Origin: Cephalotus follicularis
Lineage: Eukaryota; Streptophyta; Magnoliopsida; Oxalidales; Cephalotaceae
Length of the DNA stretch: 64,000 bases
Reading direction: 5' to 3'
NCBI GenBank assembly: GCA_001972305.1
Contig: BDDD01000263.1
Span: 706,987-770,986, forward strand
Shown here piece after piece: positions 1 through 11,190 of this stretch. The notes beneath the pieces were generated by a model. It was not told the origin of the DNA. It worked only from the letters and a program-made list of their open reading frames with translations, and did no database searches. A program made the translations under genes and the position numbers. Position 1 is the first letter of the stretch. Every line of letters starts with the position of its first letter.

Positions 1-513
1 GGAGGACAGAGCTATGTACATATATGCTCGGCTGCACTCAAACAGCTGTACACTGCCCTAGCCACAATGTAAGGAGATCCAGGTTTGGTACCCGAGGGCA
101 GACTGACTCAACAACCCATCTTTGAGAATGGGTATACCGAGGAGGGGGGTGAGCACGTGCTGTTACCACTCAAGAAAGTTACTAATCACTTGGAACAAAG
201 CTTGAGCTCTGGTGCTCAGAATTCACTCATCTCACAAGGGAGACTTACATGGGAAACAATTCTCATCAAAAACTCACTGACTCCTCTGAACTGAACTGAA
301 AGAGATTCATCAAGAGATATCACAAGGATTAAAACAACTTATAAGGAAAGGATGTCCCACTCGCAGTTCTTGCTACTTCCTTGGACACTAACTTCTCTTC
401 TTTTCTGCTACGCTCTTCCTCTGGCTTGACTGCTTCTTCCACTGCTACGCTCGGAAGGCTTCAACTGCTACTAGTCTAGGTGGAGGAACAAGGAAGAAGA
501 AGAATAAAACTAG

Positions 514-551
<38 letters not shown>

Positions 552-809
552 ACGGCTGGAGCTAAAAGAAAGGCCAACACCAAAATATCTCAACACTAAT
601 CCCAACTTAAACCATCATTTGCCTTGAAAATTGTAATCTTCCTCAATAAGCTTTGCTCTCTAGTCCTCAAACTTCCTAAAATCTCACTTAAGCCTTGGCT
701 CATATATCCTCATCTTTATCATAACTATACATAAGCCCCTAATCCAAAAGAAGGCATATTAAACATAAAAAAAATTTCTTATAGTCCAAAAAGGTTATGG
801 GGCGTTACA
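1..809 (-). repeat. G1 3' LTR (partial)
   Basis: The right end reads, on the minus strand, TGTAACGCCCCATAACC directly after a purine-rich tract, which is the usual start of a plant gypsy LTR. The left end is outside the window. It contains a (CT)n run at 516-549. No matching 5' LTR is in the window, so full LTR length is unknown. Confidence 0.75.
516..549. repeat. (CT)n microsatellite
   Basis: An uninterrupted CT dinucleotide run of about 34 bp inside the G1 LTR. Pyrimidine-rich runs recur in other LTRs of this window (10199-10260, 23690-23744, 30906-31010). Confidence 0.95.
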
Positions 810-810
810 T

Positions 811-820
811 TCTCCCCTCC
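811..820 (-). promoter_or_regulatory. G1 polypurine tract
   Basis: On the minus strand GGAGGGGAGA ends next to the LTR start, preceded by the AAATTTCTTAA context typical of gypsy elements. This is the plus-strand primer site of reverse transcription. Confidence 0.75.
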
Positions 821-929
821 TTAAGAAATTTTATCCTCAAAATTCCTCAAGCAAGATATAGGGAGAACTATTCTATCATCTCAGGCTTCTATACAACTCT
901 ACTTAAACTAAAACAGATACTACAACTTA

Positions 930-2318
930 ACTTATCCTACTGAAAAGGAAAACTCAGAACGCAAGGTCTCACCTGGTGTTATATCTGGAGCTGTCATGTC
1001 CTCTCCTCTGGCAAGAGAGAAAACTCTTGCTGTAGGTCCTGGTCTGCTTGGAGGTCTTCCACCACTAGCTCTAGCCGTACTGTTCTGAGGTGCTGAAAAG
1101 CTTGTTCTTGGTGCTACCGACAGCTGACATTGTCGGGTCACTCCACTGCTCGGGGCCTGCTTCTCTGCTGGTGCTACCTCTGGCGTCATAGCTTCACTGA
1201 CGGATTGCTGAGGACAATTTCTCTTTATATGTCCGACTTCGCCACACCTGTAACATCTAGAGCTTCCTTTCTTGCATTCTCCAGAATGTTGCTTACCACA
1301 AACCTTGCATTGGGCTGGTCTGCTGCTCTGATAGGAACTCTCTTGTACATTACTGGTAACCGGAGCAGTCTGGGTCTGCTGAGAAGCTCCACCTCTGACA
1401 TTGCTTGAGGACTAAGGTCCCCATTGCTTTTAAACTCTGGAGGGATTCTCTATTTGCTCGAATTGGTGCGCAACTCTCTTCTGGCCTTGCTCTTGTCTCA
1501 TCCTCTAGTCTGTTATACTCGACTCTATCCTCTTGGCAGATTCTACAAGATCGCCAAACACCGACCACGAGGTAACTGATACCATGTGTCTGATCTCAGG
1601 TCTAAGGCCCTCAAGGAACTTCTGACACCTCTCTTCTTGATCTGCTACAAGTGGTGGAGCGAAATGTGACAACTCCATGAACTGGTATTCATACTGAGAT
1701 ACGGATCCATTGCCTTGTCGTAGGTGGAGGAACTATCTTCTCTTCTTTTGAACGAACGTAGGTGGAAGGAAATCCTACCTAAACTCCTTAAACTTCTCCC
1801 ACGTGATCTCTGCGAAACTCTCATGTCGAGCTACAAGAGCTTCCCATCATCTTCGAGCACCTTTTGCAAGGAAGAAAGACGTGTTCCTTACCCTTGAATC
1901 CTCTGCTACCTCGAGCCATGTGAAAATCTCTTCAAGGTGGGTCAACCACACATCTGCATCTATGGGGTCTCCTGTTCCCTCAAAATGACTTTGCGCCTAA
2001 CCGTTGCACGCGTTCGATAGGAAGGGGTTGGGGTCTAACCAAACCCATTGTCTGAGCCCACATCGTTGCTACTTACATCATCTCCAAAGGTCCATTAGCG
2101 TGTACTGGGGGAGGCATAGGCGCGACGGAATGCACTGCTGGGATATGCTCCTCTGTTACCTGCTGAGCTCCCTGTCCTTCTACTCCCACATTCGCTTGCT
2201 CCACTGGCCCTTCCATAGGAACCTCTTGGTCCTTAGTCTGACAAGGAATCACTCTTCCTCTTCCTCTGCCTCTGCCGTGACCTCTACCATGAACCGAGCT
2301 ACGAGTCTGAGGTGGCAT
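930..2318 (-). pseudogene. gag: G1 gag (decayed)
   Basis: The structural capsid/nucleocapsid polyprotein of a gypsy element, in pieces. The start is a Met at 2318 followed by an Arg/Gly-rich head. The retrotransposon-gag core (GDPIDADVWL, then WEALVARH) is read at about 1985-1790 and interrupted by a stop in the R-stop-WEAL stretch. A CCHC zinc knuckle, CYRCGEVGHIKRNC, lies at 1214-1255, preceded by a second Cys-rich knuckle. Frame changes and stops separate these blocks, so no full protein can be made. It runs almost straight into the 3' LTR; nothing of pol remains. Confidence 0.8.
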
Positions 2319-2415
2319 CTTCTTCTACAACAACACATAGGGTCATTGCGCATTAGCCCAGGCCCACTCCCCGGTCTTTGTGTGAAGCGTCCCTGGAGTG
2401 ATCCCCTGCACTTTT

Positions 2416-3774
2416 TGATGGAATCGGACAAACCGAGTCCAATGTCATAAATGGACAAAAGGGATATAGGGTGTAGAATAAAACTTAAACATACAATCAT
2501 GGCAGTGGAATAACACCCTATATAACAAAAACAAGTCCATAATGACACGTCCACAGATCACATGGATCACCACAACATCTACTGAATTGAATTGGTGTCA
2601 CCATTGCAAACAATGGTGACACACAAGCATGGCATAAGGAAGAAGGACCAAGAATTATACCAGTGGGTGAAGGCTCCTTCTTTCTTTGACGCTACAAGCT
2701 TGAGTAGATTCCCTTTGATCTTCTCCAAGCCTCAGGAACAACAAACAATCCAACCAGCAAAGCTAAAGAGCATGAACTCTCTCTTTCTCACTTAGCTTAG
2801 AAAAGATAAATTGATATTGACCAATGAAGTCAATGATCAATCCACCCTATATAAGCCTTTGCTAGGTCTATATCAGATGAAGGATCACTCACAATCTGCA
2901 GAGAAATTCGAGCTCTCTATTGCCCAGCAAAAACTTAACCTTTTTTCCTCTCTTAACTTTCTGCAGAAAAATGCCTATTACTAGCCTCCATTTCTCTCTC
3001 CCAATCTCCCATTCACTTAGGATCATGGCCTTCACTCCCTGGGAGTCTGAAGCCATGATTCCCTCGTTTCCAAAACGTGCAAGAACAGGAGATGGTTGCT
3101 GGAGATAAGAGAGAAATCGTGCCCACGAAGTGAGCTCGTGCACAGGCTGCACATTCTGCTCAAAGACGTCGACGCCTTCCAAAGGAAGTCGACGCCTACG
3201 CAATGTGCCACTAAAGACATCGACGCTTTCTAAATGACATCGACGTATTTCCAAGAGTTAAGCATCGACGTCTTTCTAAAAGACATCGACGCCTTTGTCA
3301 GGCCAGTGAAGCATTAAGAGTCTAACTCTTATAGTGATCTCATGTACCCTTCGAATATTGGTTAAGTAAGATCAAGCATATGTGTTTCTACAAAATGCAA
3401 AATTCACATAACCGATATGTGACACCAAGACTCAATATGTCCAACATATTAAAGATCTAATCATTATAAGGCAGGGACCCTTTAAAATCTAGGTTAAAAT
3501 GAGAGGTATTCACAAATTACCAAAATACCCCTTGGGTCCGGTTTAGCCATTCTAAATGGTCCTCGACCAATTTAAATGCCCTCGGAATAATATCTAATAT
3601 TATCCAGATGGAAAATTAATCTAATTAATTTTTCCACACTTCATAAACCCAGATTTTCTAAGTCGTCGGTTCGCGTGCACTATAATCCCTTGTCATACTT
3701 GGCCCCGATTGAGGTCTAGGGTAAGGATATGTGTCAACCCTAGATAGTACCTCAATGGCTAAAATATCTGATCA
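2416..3774 (-). repeat. C1 3' LTR
   Basis: Left copy of the 1.36-kb repeat. It contains a TCGA-palindrome array (3162-3297) and, downstream of it in element orientation, a TATA-like CTTATATAGGG (about 2848-2858). Identity with the right copy continues 9 bp past the ATCA end (ttactagga), which a normal LTR would not do. Part of this LTR resembles the middle of the longer C2 and C3 LTRs, so C1 may use a shortened LTR of the same broad family. Confidence 0.85.
3162..3297. repeat. TCGA-palindrome array in C1 3' LTR
   Basis: Six palindromic units related to AAAGACGTCGACGTCTTT. TCGA centres at 3169/3189, 3220/3240 and 3265/3286 form three pairs spaced 20, 20 and 21 bp. The same array occurs in the other LTR at 8804-8939. 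Confidence 0.9.
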
Positions 3775-3799
3775 TTACTAGGAAAATACATAACCATTA

Positions 3800-4787
3800 C
3801 ATAAAGTAATATCATAAATCCCTACAGCTTCAGCGATGATCCTAGATCCATCCCCAAGCCGTAAGTCCAAGTCTCCAGCTCTAAGCTTTCGAACTTTTCT
3901 TAGTCCCTGCAACGAATTGCAAAGCTTAGTTCCACATCCAGTATCCAATACCTATGAAGAACTACTATTCAAAGCAAGATTTAGTTCAATCATGAACATA
4001 CCTGACGTACTCGCACCATGCGGGTTATCAGCAGAGACAGTAGCAAAAGCAACACGACAATCCTTTTTCCAGTGTCCGGTCTGACCGCACTGGAAACAAG
4101 CACCCTCAGCCACCAGCTGCTTAATTCGATTCTTGACATCGCTTCCACTAACTCCAAGCTTGCCCTCCTGGGCTGGAATCTCTGACTTTGTAGAGTCAAG
4201 ATTGGCCTCTGTTGTTCTCAACATAGAAACTAACTCAGTAAGAGTTACTTCTATTTCGATCAAGTGAAAATACTCCACAAACTGTGAGAACGTTCCAGGG
4301 AGGGATGTAAGAATAAGATCTATCTGCAGATCGTGATCCATGATAAACCCTAATTGAGTAAGCTGCTCAATCATGTTTATCATCTCCAGTCCATGATCAT
4401 GGACCGAAGCTCCCTCTGGCATCTGCGCCTTAAAGAGTTTGCGTGAGAGATTAAGCCTCCGAGTCCTAGTCCCAGCCCCATACATCTCCTCGAGATAAAG
4501 AAGTATGGCGGATAAGGTCTCAATCTTCTCATACTTGCGTTGCAGCTCCGGTGTCATCCCAAAAGGGTGATACACCGAGCATGCTCATCGTACTCCAGCC
4601 ACATGGCCAGACGATCGCACTCATCAGATGTAGGATCATCACCTAGTGATGGAGGCCCCCATTTCATCACATACGCCAATTTATTGGCCGTTAGGATGAA
4701 TTTGAGGTTACGTTGCCAATCGATGAAGTTGGGCCCCTCAAGTTTGTTTGTCGCTTGAATGCAGGACATAGCAGATTGTAAAGCCAT
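3800..4787 (-). pseudogene. gag: C1 gag and protease start
   Basis: Copia-type gag beginning MALQSAMSCIQATNKLEGPNF at 4787, with the TNKL..PNF.DW motif of the N-terminal gag domain. A frameshift near 4560-4575 moves the reading into a 207-aa frame that ends with a CCHC knuckle, CFQCGQTGHWKKDC (around 4050-4092), the nucleic-acid binding part. The aspartic-protease start (DTGCGTKLCNSL, about 3880-3935) follows. The protease is cut off just before the LTR at about 3775, and all later pol domains are missing. The gag resembles C2 gag, so the two are relatives. Confidence 0.85.
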
Positions 4788-4799
4788 ACTAGCAACCTA

Positions 4800-5265
4800 G
4801 ATAAGGAAATATAAGTTGAGTCAGCATCTATTCCATTTTAATATATGACAACCATAACACTTGGTCTTTAGTGCTTATGGTCCCTCCCACTATTCTAATC
4901 GTATCAAATACCCCCATATGGAATTCGAGAAGTCTAACTTCCTAGTGGGGATTGGAATCCATCGCAATCATATTATAGCCTTAGTTAGGGCATGACAAAC
5001 TATAATATATCCAATGGGTAGGCTTTCTTGCCAATTTGTATCCAATACAAGATCCAATCATAGTATTCGTCCTTAGATTCAATATGGCCTCAGCTAGGGC
5101 ATGACAAACCATCAGAATCTTAATAAGTCAAGTACCCACAATTTTCATTGGAATGCACTAGTTTTAACTCCCACACGTAGGCGTGTCCAAGTGCTAAAAC
5201 ATAGCCACCCTTTGCGGTGCCCAACACCGACGTTGACATAACATCCCCAAGTCATCAGCCTCATC
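4800..5265 (-). other. C1 leader with repeated TAGGGCATGACAAAC motif
   Basis: Non-coding leader between gag and the primer site. The 15-bp motif tagggcatgacaaac occurs at 4986-5000, 5095-5109, 5266-5280 and again at 6707-6721. Degenerate versions lie in the matching leader of C3 (about 53895) and C2 (about 21285), so it is a family trait. No ORF of note. Confidence 0.7.
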
Positions 5266-5753
5266 TAGGGCATGACAAACCAACAACCCAGGAACACTAC
5301 TCAACGAAAATTGTGGAAGGCCACGGGGAACCACTCCATGGGTTCCTACGTTAAGACTTATTATTGCAGTGAGGGAATTTGCGGTCTCATGTTTTAATTA
5401 CCAAGCCATTAATTAATTCATTGGTTATATTAGCCAATTCCAATTAATTACGGCTTATCATGCAAGACGTGTATCTTATGCACCTTGGACATATTTCTAA
5501 AATATGTCAATGGATCTTGGCAAGGACAATAGTAGTAATGACTTGAGCCCAAAGTCACTACTAGGTCTTCCTAGGTGTAACAATTTAAATCTATTTATTA
5601 CAACATATACCATGCATACATGGCCTTCAAGAGTCTTGTACTTTATTTCTCCTTTCTTCCATCTCTCCTTGCATAGTCTTCTTTTACAAAAAGAACAATA
5701 CATTTTCGAAAAGAAATTTACATTTAAAATTACAAGGAGAAATTACAAAGGTA
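5266..5753. repeat. 488-bp direct duplication, copy 1
   Basis: Nearly identical to 6707-7194 in the same orientation. It starts at tagggcatgac and ends at acaaaggta. The two copies flank a 953-bp insert inside the C1 leader. Confidence 0.9.
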
Positions 5754-6706
5754 CTCAAGATTACAACAATTGGTAGAGAATTGAATCCTCTACGAATTTT
5801 TGAAAGTGGCTGATTTCTTAAGGAAACAGGGCATGAGCAGTAAAATTAATCCTTGATTATCATCAAGAATTCGACATAATTTCGAAATTCATAAAACATA
5901 GCAGTTAAAGAAGACATCTTATGGTTTTCAAAACATCCAGCCATTTAAATTTTCATCAAGAAATGAGTGAGATACGATTTAAATAAGCTACTGCATAATC
6001 CAGAAAGAAAACAGTGCCTGAACAGTAATTTAAAACTTGGAATTCCATCAAGAAAACGATAGAATCTTGAAACATGCAAAGCACAACATTTATAGAAGAC
6101 ATTTCAAAGTTTCCAGAACATCCAACCATTTGAAAATCCATTGAGAATTGAACAAGTTATCAATAAAAGAATCTGCTGCAAAATTAAGAACAAAACAGGG
6201 GAAGCTTTGGCATTAGTGGGTGTAAGATTTCCTTACCTTAGCTTTAGAATTCCTTTCTCTATTGCTTTCCACAAATTCACCACTTCACTCATAGCAGAAT
6301 TACTCTCTTTCTCAGCTCAAATTGATTGAGTTCAAGGTTCTTTGCCATTAAATAGAAGGTTGGCTTCTTGGGTAAGTTTCTCCCCCCCTCTCACACACTC
6401 AATTCTCTCCCCATGTGACAAGAATTTAACCAATCAAAGTGTTTACACTTGTTGGATCCCCAGATAATACCTTTTAGCATCCTTCCCTAGCCTGCCACGT
6501 GTCCCCAATTAAAGAATTTTACTTACAAAATGCCAAAAAGTCAGATTTTACCTTTGTCTGCAGCTTAAAGCGTCGACCGTTTCCTTGTAAGCGGAACCCC
6601 CGTACTCCCCGAGCGTAGGGTCATACTACGGGTCCCTTAAACTATCTGCCAATATACACAATAGAAATCATATTTAATATCTTACATGGAAATTTGGGTC
6701 ATTACA
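5754..6706 (-). mobile_element. LTR-like insert between the 488-bp duplicates
   Basis: On the minus strand the insert begins TGTAATGACCCAAATTT, the usual start of a plant gypsy LTR, but its other end (near 5754-5772) lacks a clear CA terminus. It may be a solo LTR with a ragged end or part of a larger element left by recombination. It has no coding capacity. One isolated GGTCGACGC occurs near 6570. Confidence 0.5.
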
Positions 6707-7194
6707 TAGGGCATGACAAACTAACAACCCAGGAACACTACTCAACAAAAATTGTGGAAGGCCACGAGGAACCACTCCATGGGTTCCTATGTTAAGACTT
6801 ATTATTGCAGTGAGGGAATTTGCGGTCTCATGTTTTAATTACCAAGCCATTAATTAATTCATTGGTTATATTAGCCAATTTCAATTAATTACGGCTTATC
6901 ATGCAAGACGTGTATCTTATGCACCTTGGGCATATTTCTAAAATATATCAATGGATCTTGGCAAGGACAATAGTAGTAATGACTTGAGCCCAAAGTCACT
7001 ACTAGGTCTTCCTAGGTGTAACGATTTAAATATATTTATTACAACATATACCATGCATACATGGCCTTCAAAAGTCTTGTACTTCATTTCTCCTTTCCTC
7101 CATCTCTCCTTGCATAGTCTTCTTTTACAAAAAGAACAATACATTTTCGAAAAGAAATTTACATTTAAAATTACAAGGAGAAATTACAAAGGTA
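6707..7194. repeat. 488-bp direct duplication, copy 2
   Basis: Second copy of 5266-5753. This copy continues smoothly into the C1 leader (ggtaaggaaaag), so it probably represents the original context. Confidence 0.9.
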
Positions 7195-8047
7195 AGGAAA
7201 AGTAAATGGTGCACGCAGACACCTAATTACAGACCTTTAAAGATAATAAATAAATAAAATCCATCCACACATAGAAAACAATAATCTAGGTCAAAGTCCT
7301 TTTCGGGCCATACATTGTGCATAAGATCTATATTATATCCAATATAATAAAACCACAAATAAAACAAATGCCATAAATGATAACCAATTACACAATTTAA
7401 TTCAATGACTGTTAATTGATCAAACTCCCACTAAATCAAGCAATGATTTTAATTTTCCAATGTGCCAAAATGTATAAAATCCAATTTTATCAAAACCAGT
7501 TTTTTTTTTTTTTTTATAAAAGACGTCGACGCCTTTTCAAAGGGCATCGACGTGTTTTCTGGAAAAAATGAACAAAGCGTCGATGCAAAAACAGAGCATC
7601 AATGCGTTTCTCTAGAACAATTGAAAAGGCGTCGACCTTTAACAAGAACATCAACGCATTTCACAAAAATATGAACAAGACATCGACGTCTATCAAGAAC
7701 GTCGACGTCTTTCCTGGGGATTTGAACATGACATCGACGTCTACCAAGGAGGTCGACGTCTATAGCCCTATGGGCAGTTTCTGCACTTAAAAAAATGCAG
7801 AATTTAATGGTTTAGAGTATGGAATACCATTCTAGCATTCCAAAATGCACTATGCATGTTCCAAACATAATTCTAAACACACTAAAACAACATTCCCAGC
7901 ATAAAAACTTAATGAAATCCAATTTCATGCAATTTTCATTAAGGCACTTAGAAAATTTAGTTTGATCACAAAACACATCCATTGATTAAACTATTAATCA
8001 GTACATCATCTAAGGCATACATATTCAATTAAGGATGATGCGGACCG
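7195..8047 (-). other. C1 leader next to the primer site
   Basis: AT-rich non-coding leader with a poly-T run (about 7500-7515) and a TCGA-palindrome array at 7520-7765. Apart from these I see nothing gene-like. Confidence 0.6.
7520..7765. repeat. TCGA-palindrome array in C1 leader
   Basis: Ten centres in five pairs: 7526/7547, 7580/7599, 7632/7651, 7683/7702 and 7734/7753. Within-pair spacings are 21, 19, 19, 19 and 19 bp; two members are TCAA variants. Unlike the LTR arrays this one lies in the transcribed leader. Confidence 0.85.
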
Positions 8048-8058
8048 CTCTGATACCA
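8048..8058 (-). promoter_or_regulatory. C1 primer binding site
   Basis: Reads TGGTATCAGAG on the minus strand, complementary to the 3' end of plant initiator tRNA-Met, one base from the 5' LTR end. This fixes the element orientation. Confidence 0.9.
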
Positions 8059-8059
8059 C

Positions 8060-9418
8060 TGATGGAAACGGATGAACCGAATCCGGTGCCAAAAATGGAC
8101 TTTGATGTGTAGGGTGTAGAATAAAACTTAAACATACAATCATGGCAGTGGAATAACACCCTATATAACAAAAACAAGTCCATAATGTCACGTCCACAGA
8201 TCACATGGATCACCACAGCATCTACTGAATTGAATTGGTGTCACCATTGCAAACAATGGTGACACACAAGCATGGCATAAGGAAGAAGGACCAAGAATTA
8301 TACCAGTGGGTGAAGGCTCCTTCTTTCTTTGCCGTTACAAGCTTGAGTAGATTCCCCTTGATCTTCTCCAAGCCTCAGGAACAACAAACAATCCAACCAG
8401 CAAAGCTAAAGAGCATGAACTCTCTCTCTTTCTCACTTAGCTTAGAAAAGATAAATTGATATTGACCAATGAAGTCAATGATCAATCCACCCTAGATAAG
8501 CCTTTGCTTGGTGTATATCAAATGAAGGATCACTCACAATCTGCAGAGAAATTCGAGCTCTCTATTGCCCAGCAAAAACTCAACTTTTTTTTCTCTTAAC
8601 TTTCTGCAGAAAAATGCCTATTACTAGCCTCCATTTCTCTCTCCCAATCTCCCATTCACTTAGGATCATGACCTTCACTCCCTGCGAGTCTGAAGCCATG
8701 ATTCCCACGTTTCTAAAACGTGCAAGAACAGGAGATGGTTGCTGGAGATGAGAGAGAAATTGTGCCCATGAAGTCAGCTCGTGCATAGGCTTCACGTTCT
8801 GCTCAAAGACGTCGACGCCTTCCAAAGGACGTCGACGCCTATGGAATGTGGCACTAAAGACATCGACGCTTTCTAAAAGACATCGACGTCTTTCCAAGAG
8901 TTAAGCATCGACGTCTTTCTAAAAGACATCGACGCCTTTGTCAGGCCAGTGAAGCATTAAGAGTCTAACTCTTTTAGTGATCTCATGTACCCTTCGAATA
9001 TTGGTTAAGTAAGATCAAGCATATGTGTTTCCACAAAATGCAAAATCCACATAACCGATATTTGACACCAAGACTTAATATGTCCAACATATTAAAGATC
9101 TAATTATTATAAGGCAGGGACCCTTTAAAATCTTGGTTAAAATGAGAGGTATTCACAAATTACAAAAATACCCCTTTGGGTCCGGTTTAGCCATTCTAAA
9201 TGGTCCTCGACCAATTTAAATGCCCTCAGAATAATATCTAATATTATCCAGATGGAATATTAATCTAATTAATTTTCCCACACCTCACAAACCCAGATTT
9301 TCTAAGTCGTTGGTTCACGTGCACTATAATCCCTTGTCATACTTGGCCCCGATTGAGGTCTAGGGTAAGGATATGTGTCAACCCTAGATAGTACCTCAAT
9401 GGCTAAAATATCTAATCA
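8060..9418 (-). repeat. C1 5' LTR
   Basis: Right copy of the C1 LTR. The TATA-like sequence of the left copy is altered here (ccctagataagcc versus ccctatataagcc, around 8491-8503). The array at 8804-8939 is conserved. The outer flank ttactaggacc passes straight into a G4 remnant. Confidence 0.85.
8804..8939. repeat. TCGA-palindrome array in C1 5' LTR
   Basis: Same six-unit array as 3162-3297 with point differences that mostly exchange CG and CA/TG. Confidence 0.9.
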
Positions 9419-9949
9419 TTACTAGGACCTTTGGTAAACTTGATATAGCCATAACAAATGTAGCACGCATCATATATAAGTAAGAATAAGATTGTTCCAT
9501 ACATGGTAAGATATAATATGACAACCCATCTAATGACTTGTCGGGTCACTATATCTAACATGTATTAGTATTGGATATGATCAAGCCCATCTTTTAGAGT
9601 ATTGAAAGGATTGTCGTTCGCGTGCAAATGGTATATTTGATTTAGTTATGATGTAGTTTGGTGCGGGCTGAACCCGAGCATATAAATTGTGATGAGATAT
9701 GAGAGTTGATCTCCAAACATATAAACTGCGGTTTATTAGGTGGCATGGAGTACGATAAACGAATCCGTCATGCCCGATTTTCGGGAAATCCTAAGGGCAT
9801 GGTTTGTAATGGTTATCCATACTGTTTTTACATATGGTTTGAGGTTTCCGTTGATATGATATGGCGCGTTCTGTCTGGATAATCTGTTTGTTTCAGGTTA
9901 GTAGGGGTTATAGATTTCGGGACGAAATCTTTTTTAAGGGGGGTGGATA
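9419..9949 (+). other. Tail of G4 internal region
   Basis: About 530 bp without ORFs between the C1 LTR and the G4 LTR. Its end reads GGGACGAAATC followed by the purine tract aaggggggtgga (9936-9947), the signature of the 3' end of a plus-strand gypsy element. The rest of the element lies elsewhere or is lost. Confidence 0.6.
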
Positions 9950-10199
9950 TGTAATATCCCGTTTTTTCGTATAGAATTTTTGGACCTTTTCGATCTGTTT
10001 CGTTTGGGCTGTCGATTTTTTTTCGGTTTGTGGACGACGTATTTTCGGTTTGTTTTGCTATTGGTTGGGCTAAGTGGGTTTTAACCTTAGCCTACTGGGT
10101 TTTTAATAGCAAGAGTATGCATATTTTGGCTTTTTTATTTAAGCGTTAAAATAACTTTCAGCATTTTTAAATAACAAAAACCCTATTTTACATTAAAAT

Positions 10200-10790
10200 T
10201 TCTCTTCTCTCTCACTCTCTCTATCCCCCGCCACCCTCTCTCCTGTTCTCTCTCTCCTTCAGCCGCTGTCACCAGCGTCGGTACCGATATGGCGCCGACG
10301 AAGGCACTGGTTGAACCCCCACGATCTCCTAAGTCCACCGGACCCAACCCCTCCACCGGCCAACGGCCCAATCGGCGTGCGCGACGTGTTCTCTCCCTGC
10401 CACTGCCGAACGCCATAGCTCCGTCTCCCGTGATCTTCACGACAAGACAATCACATATTCGGCATCCTGGCGTCGAGATGAAGTGAACCCGACCAGCCCC
10501 GACCCTTGGCGACGCCGAAAAAGCATATCGGCACAAAGTCAACCGCGGTCAAATGTCTTCGTGCCGGCGAAATACGGCGGCGTTGTGGCAAACGCGCCCT
10601 GGATATGTGATACCCGGCCTCAAACGCTCCAGATCGGCCCTTTTCAACGTCTGGCCGGTGACGCATGACATACACCCGCCGGCCAGCGGCGGCGCGTGAG
10701 CCCACCCGCGGCAGTCTCCGGCGACACATTTTTGGACAGTTTCCGACTCCGTTCTCCGCATAGGTGTGATCCGCTCCGATTCCGCGATGT
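10200..10790. other. GC/CpG-rich block in G4 LTR
   Basis: GC-rich sequence following a pyrimidine run, in otherwise AT-rich surroundings. The C3 LTR has a comparable block (44200-44960, 59390-60180). In LTRs this would suit the start of the transcript and its leader, but no promoter can be fixed from sequence alone. Confidence 0.5.
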
Positions 10791-11190
10791 GATTCTGGCT
10801 CTGTTATCTGTTCCTACTACTTTAGGTAAACTATGAACCCTACTCCGTTAAATTCTGTTTTCGGTTGAATTATGTATTTATGTAATTGTTTTACGATATT
10901 ATGAGCTGAACTAGTATTATGATTCGAAATTGGATGAATTGGACAAATTGGACTTACCTTAGCGAATTCAAAAATATGTTTAGATGAGACTTCTGCGAAT
11001 TGGACGTATTAAACCTATTATTATCTTATATGGTTATGATCAGTGTACAATGACCCATGAGTCGAGGTCTGATTTTATTTCAAGTCCTTATGAGAACGAT
11101 TTTATTTCTGTTAGATATTTGCAACAACCGATGAGCGGTCTAGAGAAGTCTCGATATATATTCTCGAGGTTGTTTTGGTGATCGCATGAG

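Larger units (their letters stand above)
1..2415 (-). mobile_element. G1: gag-only Ty3/gypsy element, truncated
   Basis: This is a minus-strand gypsy remnant. Read right to left it holds a short leader (2319-2415), a decayed gag (about 2318 to 930), a polypurine tract (811-820) and the start of a 3' LTR (809 down to the window edge). No protease, reverse transcriptase, RNase H or integrase lies between gag and the LTR. The layout therefore matches the non-autonomous gag-only class known in plants (TR-GAG) or an internal pol deletion. Its 5' LTR is missing because C1 begins at 2416. Class is confident; lineage is not determined. Confidence 0.8.
2416..9418 (-). mobile_element. C1: Ty1/copia element without pol
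   Basis: Minus-strand copia element bounded by two similar 1.36-kb direct repeats (2416-3774 and 8060-9418) with TGAT...ATCA ends. Inside, from right to left: primer binding site (8048-8058), a 3.2-kb leader with duplications and a TCGA-palindrome array, gag (4787 to 3952) and only the start of protease (about 3950 to 3800). Integrase, reverse transcriptase and RNase H are absent. The outer 5-bp flanks (ctttt left, ttact right) do not match, and the two flanks belong to different elements (G1 and G4). A rearrangement after insertion is therefore likely. Confidence 0.85.

Noticed and set aside
8048..8058. Possible tRNA-Met gene fragment
   Set aside because: Only the 11 bases complementary to the tRNA 3' end are present next to an LTR: a primer binding site, as at 29620 and 45238.
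10183..10729. Overlapping ORFs in the GC-rich part of the G4 LTR (65-119 aa)
   Set aside because: Open on both strands because of GC-rich composition; no domain, no start context, inside an LTR.
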